This document shows positions 36,189 to 47,343 of a DNA stretch of 64,000 bases, piece by piece. Each line of letters starts with the position of its first letter. Positions within the stretch are counted from its first letter, which is position 1. Below the pieces are notes generated by a model. It searched no databases and had not been told where the DNA came from. It saw only the letters and a program-made list of their open reading frames with translations. The DNA comes from Oasisia sp. SBJ-2009 (lineage: Eukaryota; Annelida; Polychaeta; Sabellida; Siboglinidae). The translations under genes and the position numbers were made by a program. The stretch spans positions 46,628,374 through 46,692,373 of the forward strand of contig OZ024862.1 in NCBI GenBank assembly GCA_964017155.1, given 5' to 3'.

Positions 36189-38026
36189 TCTGGCAGCTCT
36201 TCACTGTAAAACCATAAAAACTTGTGACTAATATAGTTTTATATCTGTGTAATTAATATTGCAATATTACTGCGAAAATCTCATTACTATGTTATGATCC
36301 AATTTTACTTTATATCAGCAAAGCTACACATCACATGGACCCAGCCAAAACTGATGGATGGTGCAATTGCATAGGCTTGGAGACAGTTGCTTCACAAGTA
36401 TTGACAATTCAATGTTGATGTTGGGTAGACCTATGGTCTCAGTAAATAAGTACACATTACATAATAAATTTGGAAAATATGTCTGTCTGTGAATAATATA
36501 ATATTGAGTGAATAGTAGTTTAACACAGTTGCGGAGCTGCCCTAATAAACTTGCAAGTGATTCTGATTTCCAGCCCGTTTGAGTGATACTTAACAAGAGC
36601 TGGACCATACTTTCCCAATGGTCCCCACCTTGCACCTCGTTGTCTATAAGCATATATATTCAAAGTTAAAATTAGTACTATCCAATATGCAAACAATTTG
36701 AAAGTATTAGCTTATCTGCATAATAATTTCCACCTCCTAGATGAGTTTTTGTTGAGTCCAAACTATACCTGGAATTAACTTACAAAGGAATTAAAATGTC
36801 AAAAAACATAAAAACGATATCACTCGGATATGGCAGCAAACCAGATATGCGTGCCTTATTTATGACTTATACTTATAGTGATAATGGCTATGCCTATGGC
36901 TATGGCATGCCTTGCCCTTGGCTTTGGTCTTTAATTGACATTGACATTGTAACTATAAACTTCTAATGTGTCAAATTAAGCCAAACGATGGTTTTATAAT
37001 ATATTATTTTGGACATCTAAGACACATACAAACGATAACTTTCTATTGAACGCACGCATAAATTTGTCTCTTTAACTGAATAATGGTAATTAACCCATTA
37101 ACATAATTCCAGATAAAAATAGAACGGTCTGAGATCTCGGTCAACTTAGACAACTATCTGTAAACTGTTTCACTTCCTCAGGCTCAGTTCCTGACACTGT
37201 CATAATATTATAACGTCTGCTCCGACGTCCTAACATCCACTATCTACCTGAATAACTTACGACAGTTTGAACGAGTAATCAATTATCCGCCAATTAATCG
37301 ACTCTCTTTCAACTTAGAGAGACAACAAAACAATAGACTTGCGTTAAGCTTGGACTCGCGGAGAGTGCGTTTATCCCGTCAGACGCTCACAAACGAATAC
37401 ACCGCCTTTACACCACGTGACCTACTTTAACCACGGACGGTGGTTTACGCGGTTTACTGCTGCGGCTAGAGTAGAGGGGCCCCGAGTAGAGTCCTTCTAG
37501 GTAATATCTGTCAGAACTCCGAAACACGACAAAAGCTAGTTATCCTTATCGTTATATGCTGCAATTAAAATGCTTAATTCATGCTAAAATGGTCAAGCAT
37601 TTTTGTATACCTAGTTAAAAAAGGCAAGTTCTTATAAGCAGGTAACATAGATTTTAGATAGTGGGTGTTGTATGTATAACTATAAGTATATAATTATATA
37701 ATAATTACACGTATGTTTCAATTGTACGAGATCGAGCCCGGGTGTAAGAGATCTAGCAAGTGCGTGCTGCGTGCGTGAGTACGCTTATATTATAATACGT
37801 GCGTGGGTGCGCGTGTCTATGCAAATCAAATATAGATAAAAATAGACAAGTTACGAGGGGAACAACATTTTTGTGCGGGAAACATTACTAGACACACAGG
37901 GATATGAAAATGGCGTCCTATTCGTAATGCAGATCAGGACCAACGTCATTGTGTAATGGTAATAAAACATCAGAAGCAATAAAAAAATATTTGACTGTTC
38001 TAAGCCATGTCATGTTTTGTCAAGTT
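36189..38026. other. CARD-hAT 5' region and probable divergent promoter area
   Basis: The start codon exon opens with a short 5' UTR after an acceptor near 36205, so a noncoding exon lies further right. URI1 is also preceded by an acceptor (41885) and needs an upstream exon. 37,200-37,520 contains several CG dinucleotides and is a candidate shared start region, but nothing in the sequence proves it. No protein-coding signal was seen. Confidence 0.35.
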
Positions 38027-38118
38027 GGAGAGCGGTGGTCGCGCCGTAGCCTGTACTACAGGCTGTAGAGCGCCGGACTGTCATTGTCAATCGAGGGACG
38101 ATGGTTCAATCCATCCCA
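38027..38118 (+). mobile_element. tRNA-derived SINE head
   Basis: GGAGAGCGGTGG ... TGTAGAGCGCCGGACTGTC ... GGTTCAATCC matches, in opposite orientation, the head of the SINE ending at 52745, and has a B box near 38103. Only the tRNA-like part is visible. It is followed by an 18-bp perfect palindrome at 38134-38151 and then the 455-bp repeat. Confidence 0.65.
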
Positions 38119-38153
38119 CCTACTGAGGCTACTCTCTAGTCTAGACTAGAGTA

Positions 38154-38608
38154 GACGTAAGACCACCAAAATGTGCACGTCCGCCATTACCCGACCGCAG
38201 AGTACCTTAAAAAAGCAGCATTATGCACGTTGTCTGGATTTCTGTGAGCACATATGTAGTGTGGAGTGATTATAAATGACGTTTTTGTACAGCGTGACAT
38301 CAGAGCTGTCAAATTACGACAGCTGTCATTCGGTGCATTTCTGCGTATTAATACATTTGTCATTTTGCTTGGTGATGTAATCAGGGGCAATCCGTGGGTG
38401 GCTCAAGCAGAAATGGAGGGGTGTAAGGTTTGAATGAACTTTGTGGGAGCCTGAGGTATTAAAAGTTCACGAATTTTCCACTGAACCTCTGTCTGTGGAG
38501 GGTAAACATGCTGTGAAATTGTCAATAAGAGAGCTGATCAAGATTAATAGGAAATGAAGGAAACGTTATAATGGTCGCCTATGGAAAATGCAAATGTGGT
38601 CTTAGGCC
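38154..38608. repeat. 455-bp direct terminal repeat, left copy
   Basis: Starts GACGTAAGACCACCAAAATG and ends GTGGTCTTAGGCC. It encodes the same fortuitous 67-aa minus-strand ORF as the right copy. Confidence 0.95.
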
Positions 38609-40686
38609 TAATTGAAAAACGGCCGTTTTGACATAAGAGGCACGAAAACGTAGTTTGAGCGATGCGTGAGGTTGTTGTTTTGCTTCATTTGAAGTTGCTA
38701 TTGACTGTAATACAATGGAGTCATTATTTACTGATAATGCTCCATCTAGGAGAGTTACTAAAAGCAATTAGCAAGCTAGTTACCGCGTGATATGCAAGGA
38801 AAATACACTGATAATATTGGTTATGTGGAAGTTACACGCTGCATTTTACACACCATGCGTAATATCCTATATTGAAGACAGCATGAGTTTGTGCTTCAAA
38901 TGTCCCTGTTCAAGAGCGCGAATAATTTGTTTCGTATTTTTAAAAATGCGCCACATTAACGACATATTTCCAGTACGATGAGTTTAGCTGCAACTACATT
39001 ACTTATACTGTGTATGCGACATCTACAAATGCGTGTTTCTTAATAACAAATACTAAAATGAACATCCGATAGCTTCCTATTTGTTAATCCTAATTATGTG
39101 ATGCTTGCTTGTGTCGTATTTAGAACACAAAATAAGCATCAACGGGCGAGCAAAGTACATTTGATTACACCCCCACCCCTTAAACGCAGCCTCTATTTTA
39201 GTCAATTGTTGGTCGCCGAATGAAGCGGATTGTCCACGCGCGTCTAAAAAATGTACTATCTTTCACCTGCTCATTTTAGCGACATATATACCCTAACTGA
39301 AACACCGAACACAATTGAGAATATATTTAAATATACCCCAGATGTGACTGAGAATAAGAAAGCAGCGCATTTTATCCAAGCATGCCCCGACTGCCGTAAT
39401 CCGATTAGGTTCATTGATGCTCATACAAACTAAAATTGAGCACCTAACAGAAGTGTCAGTATGTTGCAATTGTCTACAAGAACTAACACACCATCCCTGT
39501 CGACAGTCTTGCACTTTTCAGCTGTAACATAACCGAATTATACAGATATTTGCATATGACATGTCAGCTTAAACTAATCACATACATAAGTGATATATAG
39601 TCTGATAAGAAACTATATAAATCACTGGTAATTTGTATGTTCTATCCGAATTGTCAACATCTAAGATGCTCTTTATTGCACTAAAAGCAATGTGGATATG
39701 CTTTAGTAACAACATTATTACCACAATGAATGCGTTTACAGCGATCAAGTTGCGGCAGAGGGTGGCGCAACTGTCTATTCAACATTTGCCACGTGTCTAT
39801 GGTGTCACTGGCCAACATTTTTTTCTGACAGTAACTAATCTACCAGCTGTATCTGATGTGTTCAATAGTGTATGTACACCAGCGAAATAATTGGTGGCAT
39901 AAAAAACGACGTGTGATGGTTATGGAAGTGTCTCTGTCTAATATAATGGGTTGCGCCCGAGTAAAGTGCGGCTTATTGCAAGGGGGGTAGGGTGATAATT
40001 TGTTTGACGCAAGAGATACGTTCTACTGTGTATCACGAATATGCTTCCATCATGTAACGTGTATATTCCTGAATGTATGTCCCACATTTCAGCGTTCTAC
40101 ATACAATTTAATTGAAATTACCATCGAAAGACGCTGCCTGGCCTTTCAATACTGCGACAATTTATGAGAAACTGGCCTGTGATTCTGAGCCCTCCTGGGG
40201 ACGTATATATACGACGCACAGTTCATAATTGCATCATACAATTAAGCAAAGTTGGTGAGCATTATGATATACAGAAATTCGTGAAATTTAGCACTTTGCG
40301 TGTCCGAAAAAATGCTGTTCAAAAATATGATTTTTGCATTTTTATGGTGAAATTTACAACATTAAAAAAAAAAATTGCCAAAAAATATATATCTTCAATA
40401 TTCTCTATATGTTACTGTCAGATCGTTAAGAGACTGTGGTGGACTGTTTGTTGTGTACAGTGCCATTAGTTTCAGGCAAACGTCTGATCTATTATCGGTT
40501 TCTGAATAAACGTGTTTCAACCCACGCACGGTGCTATTTATCTGGGAGGGGTGCAACTTTTGAAGACGCATATTATAATTATTATCGAGATGGTGTCAAT
40601 TTCCCTAGACACTTAATCTAGCTATATGTCATTCTTGATGTATGACTAATTTTTGTGAACTTTTGACGTTTTCGGCCAATCTATTT

Positions 40687-41141
40687 GACGTAAGACCACC
40701 AAAATGTGCACGTCCGCCATTACCCGACCGCAGAGTACCTTAAAAAAGCAGCATTATGCACGTTGTCTGGATTTCTGTGAGCACATATGTAGTGTGGAGT
40801 GATTATAAATGACGTTTTTGTACAGCGTGACATCAGAGCTGTCAAATTACGACAGCTGTCATTCGGTGCATTTCTGCGTATTAATACATTTGTCATTTTG
40901 CTTGGTGATGTAATCAGGGGCAATCCGTGGGTGGCTCAAGCAGAAATGGAGGGGTGTAAGGTTTGAATGAACTTTGTGGGAGCCTGAGGTATTAAAAGTT
41001 CACGAATTTTCCACTGAACCTCTGTCTGTGGAGGGTAAACATGCTGTGAAATTGTCAATAAGAGAGCTGATCAAGATTAATAGGAAATGAAGGAAACGTT
41101 ATAATGGTCGCCTATGGAAAATGCAAATGTGGTCTTAGGCC
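40687..41141. repeat. 455-bp direct terminal repeat, right copy
   Basis: Same length and, as read, same sequence as the left copy. The near-absence of divergence implies recent origin or gene conversion. Confidence 0.95.
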
Positions 41142-41885
41142 AGTAAACTACTAGGGACTAGGCGTAGGGTGGTCGGACCAAATTTGTCTTTCGAATTTGT
41201 TTTATTTTTATTTTCCCCCTGATAGTAACTATAAGAAGTACAATGGTAATTTCATGTCTTTATGTTAAATATTACGGACCTAAATATTAAGCAAACTATA
41301 AATGTGTAAAGTTACAAATTTCATGATGTTTTCTGACGGTTTCCTAATATATTAACTTATAATTAAGTTTTGCTTATAAACTACACATATTTAATTTTTA
41401 TTTATTTTACCCATTGGCTCCTCGCCTAATCAATAGAGCTGTGTAGGATATGCTGTGCATTGCTATGTTTATGTAGCGAAAGAGAGTCACTGAATGTGTG
41501 TGAAAAATGGCAATGCCCTTTAATAACATATGTATAGTAATTATATTTAAATAAAAAAAATAAGACAATGGGCATTGCCATCATCCCAGATAGCAAAAGG
41601 CAAATCTCCTTATAAGTACAGATGAATCATACATAGCTGTCGATGGGAATGCCAGTAATGTTATTCTGTATGCTTATTTTCAATGCTTATTAATAAACTG
41701 TGCAATGTGAATTTAAATCTGCTTACAGTGACTTTCAAAGAACTGTTTCTTTATTTGAAAACCCACTACATATATTTTATGCAGTATTATGCATTATAAA
41801 ACAAAGATACTTTGCTTGATATGTTATAATAAATTTAATAATAATTGATAAACCATGTTTATTATTTTGTCTGTCCACTATACAG
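41142..41885. other. Noncoding sequence upstream of URI1
   Basis: AT-rich sequence between the terminal repeat and the acceptor (cag at 41883-41885) preceding the URI1 start-codon exon. It is probably intron between a noncoding first exon and the ATG exon. No ORF or promoter element stands out. Confidence 0.45.
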
Positions 41886-41901
41886 GTTAAGTTAAGATAA
41901 A

Positions 41902-44900
41902 ATGGAAGCAAGAGATATAGACCGACTGAAAGCAGAACAGCTGTCAGCAATCAGGAAGACAGGAGAGAGGATATCACAGCTGTAAGTCTGGTTTGTCAAG
42001 ATGTAGCACTTATGCCTAAATTGGTCTGGTTCAGTAATCATAAATATTATAAACTACGAATCAAATGAAGTTTCCAGAAAACAGTAACTTAAAAATTTGC
42101 GTGAATATGATAGTTTTGTCGATCTTGATCCTTGTTAACATTTTGGTTATTTTTTTAAACTCAAATGTAGTCCATGAATCATGGCTAAACTTTTAAGTAC
42201 ATTCTGAGATATCAATTTTTTTTAGCTAAGATTATTTTGTGTGGAATGGACCAACTGTACATTATTCTCTCTGTGAATTTTTGTTTCAGAGAAAAGTATA
42301 AGAATGACTACGATAATCTGAAGAAACAACTGAAGACACTGCCAGAGAAAGTGACACACGATGTCATGGTATGTGCTTTCTAAAAAAGGACACTGGGATT
42401 GATATCATAATATTATTGTACATATCAGAATTTTTATTATAAAGAATGACTTGCATTTGATATTTACAGCTTCACTGGTTAAATTATTTGAATTACAGAT
42501 CTCGTCAAAAAAAAAAATTATACAGTCTGATATGGTGTTGTTAATTCGAAAAATTCATCCGTAGTTGAAGGTTGACTGTTTAACATCGGTTTATATAACC
42601 TGTGCAACTGTTGCCACTGGCTGTGTTTGGACTTAGGTTCCTTTTGGGAAGCTGGCATTCATGCCTGGTCGGCTCATTCACACAAATGAGATCACGGTAT
42701 TGCTTGGGGACAACTGGTTTGCTGAAGTATCGGCGAAGGATGCCATTGGCATTACAGAACGAAGAGTTGCTGGTAAGTATCTTCATCAAGGTCACTGCTT
42801 TGATGGTGCAATGATGCCGTTTTGCTGCTATGCTGTCAAACAGTGGGTTCATTTGTTTTATCAGTTAATTAAACAAATAATGTTTTTTTAGAAATGAGCT
42901 TAGATTGTGTTGCCAGACATATGAACGTAATAGACAGTGATACAGGTAAAAGAAGGATTCTAGGGAGATTTTAATTGCAATATATAATGTTTGCACTGAT
43001 ATAAACCCCCTTTTTTGTGTAAAAAAAGTATTGTTGGCATAAATCTGAACACTGAAAACAATTGAATCCCACCCGTTTCCCAAACAATGGCCTCTATAAA
43101 AGCGAAGAACTATTGTGTAGATAAAACATTGATGAGTGACATTGTTTCAGCATTGATGCACTTTGGGGTGTCACATAGCCTAAACCTACCTAGCATTTGC
43201 CCACAAACTGCAATGGCACAGACATTATTAAACATTTCTGAATACATACGGTAACTTTTTTACTTTATGATAACATAATTTTTTTTTAATCTGCATTGAT
43301 CCAAGTTCCACCAACAGTGAACACTGAAATTCAAAACACTCAGAATTGATGAACGATGGCTAAGATGCCTACTACTCTACCTGCAAAAGTTCGGCCCCAA
43401 AACATGCAAAACTAGTGAGGTTTTGTGTCCTTTCACTTCACATTGCTAAACATTCTTTAGCCTTTCTGTTACAGCAAGAGTTTTGCACATTTAGTGGAAT
43501 GGCAATAAATAAAACTTGTACTTATGTTTGGCATTCAAACATAAATACAAGTTTTGTATATTGCCATTCCACCAAATGTGCAAAAGTCTTGCTGTAACAG
43601 AAAGGCTAAAACATAAATACAGGTTTTCTTTATTGCCATTCCACTAAATGTGCAAAACTCTTGCTGTAACGGAAAGGCTAAAGAATAGGACTTTTTGATT
43701 ATTTTTTATATACATTTTCAGATATTGAACGTCAGATTGCTGAGTTGAATAAGCAGAAAGGACTCTTAGAGCCGAGAATTGACTTCACTTCTCAGCTGCA
43801 AGACATTACGCAGGTACAGGGGCATTTATTGTTTCTCATAATAACATGATACTCACACTCTAGTTCACCAAATTCAGGGATCTTATTCTGGTTTTGCAAC
43901 CTTTTATACTGTGTTCGTTGTCTGTAGTCTTGATGTCCATTCATGTATTATGTGAATAGTTTATGTATCATAATTACCAGTGAGATATTAGATTGTTATT
44001 AGGCATATTCTACTGATTTCTACATGGTTTCTTTCATTGTGTGTACCATACAACAAATACAAAATATTAATGAATTAACTCTGGTACTACATGTTTTAGA
44101 ATGCCGGTGGTCTGGTTGAAATCAAAGAAGAGTATGATGCAGAAAAGGAGAAAGCATGGAAAGGTAATTTAAGATGACTTGTTACATCAATTATTTGTTT
44201 AAGAGCTGCTCATAAAGTCAGATTTTATGTTTGGATGGCTTTGAAAATATTTCACTCTCAAGTGTTGAAATGCATCATTTTCTTGTTTAGCAACAAACAG
44301 AGATGTATTAATTTGTTGGGTGAACCGTCAGCGAAGATCTATGAACGATTATCATCACTTGCAGTTCCTGTTTTTGAGAGAATAGTCTGGGTGTATCTTT
44401 AATTCTGATATGACACCTGTGAGATTTTTATTCTTTTCCGTGAGTCCGGGAGTTTCCTGGGGAAAAAATGAGATTGTATATGGAAAAATGTAATTGCTTA
44501 TGACAGAGCAACACAGAGAGAATGTTCGCCAGCACAGACAGAGGACAGCTGAAGGCACGCGGCAGGGAGAGACAGAGGAGCAGGAAGGAGGGGAGAAGGA
44601 GGAGGGGGTGTGGAGGCGACTGGAAGAGTTGGAGAGACGGGAGTTGGAGTGGGAGGAACTGGGAGGGTGAGTTAGGTTGTCGACTGACTACATCAGGACA
44701 TAACGATAGAAATGTAGATTTTCTATTTGATGTGTAGACTTTGACCTTTTAAACCGAGTTATTGTGGATTCTGGCCAATCTTAATAACAGGACCTGTGGG
44801 TTTTATTATGTTGTTGATTTTTACACTTGACTGTAATTGACATATGTGATAAGTGGATGTGATTGACATTACTGACATATGATTGACAGCTGTGATTGGC

Positions 44901-46785
44901 AGGTGTAACTGACAGGTGCATTTGATATATATTTGATTGACAGGTGTGATTGACAGTTATGATTGACAAGTGTGATTGACAGGTGCGAGGACAACAAAGA
45001 GGGTAATGAGGAGGACGCTCGGCCACGCAAGAAATCTGTAACATGGGAAGATGAGGAGTCAACCTCCTCCTCCACGGGAAACAGCTCAGGAGAAGATTGG
45101 GACACAGACGGGGAGGAGCAGAGACTGGGATCAGTCATCCACTTTTCCCATACAACACAGCCGGTAACTCAGTCACATTCTAAATGTACATTACACTTGT
45201 TTCTTCCATACTACACTGGAGCCATTTTACTTGTAATTTAATACTGAATAATTTATGGCAATGTTTTCACGTTAATTTTATTAAATTATTTAAATTAGTT
45301 TTTATCTTTAATTTTAATCGAATTATATAAATGTGACAACATTGGCATTGTTTATTGTTCAGATATTGTAAATGTACAATTAGTATGTTTTTAAGATATG
45401 ACAGTTATTACATTCATACTTCACATGGAACCTGTATGATGAAGTGTTGAAATCATGTTAAGAAATCTTTATGTTGGTCATCACTTGATTGAAACTGAAT
45501 ATCCACAAGTGCTTGGGTTACATGTGATGAATGTTTTTGACTGGCCTATGGTTTTGTCTGTGGCTCTTCAGTAATGATGAATCTAGAAGAAACAGTGTCA
45601 TCTGGTGTATGTTGTACTGTAGGTCGATGACTCTCCTCCAGATGGCAGCAGTAGTGCAGATGATTCGACGGCCACCATAAAAAGTCCCGCAGACATCTAC
45701 CAGCAGTATCTCAACGCACTCAAACCTAAGTCTATCCTCAAATGTCCAGTCAACTCTGACCAGCCACAAAGGTCAAACTCAGTGTCGGCCGGGGTGACGA
45801 CCCCAGTCACACGCCTCCCTGTCACCCCAGACACGATCACAACGTCCAGTGTAACAGCAAATGTGGCAGAGGTAATGTAATTGTGCTGTTATCTATGAGG
45901 ATAGTTTTATTTACAGTATATTTTGTCATTAAAAAGAACATTGTGTATCTTATTTTTAAACATCAACAGGAGCATGTTTGTTTTACATGTGTTGTATTTA
46001 CCGGAATGTGATAGTTTGAAAGCTAGGGCATCCATGTGACGATTAATCAGAAGGTCTCTGAGTCTTCTTGAACTATTATATATCAATTTACTTCGATTTG
46101 CTATACTTTTTGAACCAAGTGTAAAGCCTGATTTATGTCAAAACAACCTTGATTCATTCCACTGTGTTGCAGCTAATTTAGTCCAAGTTCAAACTACCCA
46201 GTCATCTATGTCCACAAGCTTGTACCAATTGTAATATTGCATCTTCTAAGCAACTTCTAATTAAAGACCCACTTTACTTTCGCACATCACATCACCACTA
46301 TATTTCAAACAGGCATTTTTTAAAGTAACATTATTGTGATTGACTTATGTAGTTAATTTTAAAGATTTCTCATATTTTTATCAATGAAATAAATTTTTGC
46401 ACTATTTTATAAGCCTCTGAATGGACTTTGTTTAGATTTATACTGCTAAATAAAAATAATTGAACGACATTATTATTACAGTATGTTGGTTTATTTGTTG
46501 CAGGCTTTCTCGGGGACCATTGTGGAGAGAGATAGGGGTGACAACACTGTGTCTCCTGGACATCAGGTGACGACGTCAGGACATCAAACACCAATGGTCA
46601 CCTCAGCTCCAGTGGTCAATCCACCCTCTCACACAGCCGACAACCCACAACCAATGTCTACATTTACAGAAGAGATACCACCAGAGCCGGGCTCAGGCTG
46701 TAAGCAGGAAACAGCGACACAGTCACCGCCTAAACGTGTGTCAAAGTTCCGCGCACAAAGAATGCAACAGGAGGCGAAGAGGTGA
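41902..46785 (+). CDS. URI1: URI1, unconventional prefoldin RPB5 interactor
   Basis: Alpha-class prefoldin-like protein that binds the RNA polymerase subunit RPB5 and works with the R2TP/prefoldin-like complex. Exons: 41902-41981, 42290-42368, 42637-42772, 43722-43813, 44100-44163, 44507-44666, 44983-45163, 45623-45871, 46504-46785. All phases join to 440 aa, somewhat shorter than vertebrate URI1. The prefoldin part is two helices around the β-hairpin segment VPFGKLAFMPGRLIHTNEI and VLLGDNWFAEVSAKDAI. Then come a charged coiled coil (RRLEELERRELEWEEL), an acidic segment around VTWEDEE and GEDWDTDGEE, a URI-box-like KPKSILKCPVN and a C-terminal basic stretch RVSKFRAQRMQQEAKR. The ATG lies 16 bp after an acceptor, so a noncoding exon lies upstream. 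Introns 3 and 6 carry unusual repeats listed separately. Confidence 0.95.
43452..43686. repeat. Foldback repeat with duplicated right arm
   Basis: The left arm (about 43452-43530) is the near-perfect reverse complement of 43536-43609. A second tandem copy of the right arm follows at about 43610-43686. The arms contain TTTGCACATTTAGTGGAATG and GCCTTTCTGTTACAGCAAG. It lies in URI1 intron 3, just upstream of the exon at 43722. Confidence 0.9.
44860..44985 (+). repeat. Short tandem array containing the URI1 exon-7 acceptor
   Basis: Units of about 11-17 bp built on TGATTGACAGGTGTGATTGACAG run up to and include the true acceptor GACAG|GTGCGAG at 44982/44983. Several units hold their own AG|GT, one with the same nine bases GACAGGTGC as the real site. 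Confidence 0.85.
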
Positions 46786-47117
46786 CAGCACTAGTGGCGA
46801 CATCTTGTGGACGTTATCTGGACTTTAAATGATGGCCTGTGTTTAAAATTATAATCGTTTGCATGTCATTAACTAGGATCATGTATACCACAAGGAATTG
46901 TGTGCATTTCATCATGTGACTTAGAATCATGCCATACTTGCATTTATTCATGACTTAACTGATAATGAATCATCTTGCATCCTTTCTGTTAAGGTGAGAA
47001 CTCCATATGCCACAGCCACAAAGAAATTATGGTATTTACAAGACTTGGAAAATACGCAATTATGGATGTCTAGAACGTGAATAATGTATATCGAGATAAC
47101 TGAGCATAATCTGCTAT

Positions 47118-47123
47118 ATTAAA
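47118..47123 (+). terminator. Candidate URI1 poly(A) signal
   Basis: ATTAAA about 335 bp after the URI1 stop. Confidence 0.45.
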
Positions 47124-47283
47124 GTTAAGCCATGTATTATTTTGTAAACGAATATATATTTAAATAACAGTGTTATGGTGTTTATTTATTTCACATTCTC
47201 AGAGAGGAAAGGATGTCATATAAATTTACATAAGTAATGTTATACACGAAACGAAAGCACAATGAAGACAATTATGTTTTCAA

Positions 47284-47289
47284 TTTATT
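47284..47289 (-). terminator. ANAPC2 poly(A) signal
   Basis: AATAAA on the minus strand, 55 bp after the ANAPC2 stop codon. Confidence 0.6.
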
Positions 47290-47343
47290 ATCTTCACAGC
47301 AGATAACACCGACACTACATAACATTGTTTGAGTTTGAACATT

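Larger units (their letters stand above)
38154..41141. mobile_element. Composite element with 455-bp direct terminal repeats
   Basis: Two 455-bp copies (38154-38608 and 40687-41141) appear identical by eye and flank about 2078 bp. The whole unit is bordered by AGTA on both sides, whereas neither copy alone has matching flanks. This suggests one insertion with a 4-bp target duplication. Copy termini are not TG...CA. They show imperfect inverted ends (GACGTAAGACCAC at the start; CTTAGGCC at the end, read in reverse complement as GGCCTAAGACCAC). The interior has only short ORFs with no recognised reverse transcriptase, integrase or transposase, and no evident primer-binding site or polypurine tract. 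It could be an atypical LTR-like nonautonomous element or two MITE-like copies around unrelated DNA. Confidence 0.75.
46786..47343. other. Convergent 3' UTRs of URI1 and ANAPC2
   Basis: URI1 (plus) and ANAPC2 (minus) end tail to tail with 558 bp between stop codons. A URI1 poly(A) signal ATTAAA is at 47118-47123. The ANAPC2 signal AATAAA is on the minus strand at 47289-47284. Confidence 0.65.

Noticed and set aside
38187..40923. Two identical 67-aa ORFs
   Set aside because: They are the same fortuitous ORF in the two copies of the 455-bp repeat; no domain seen.
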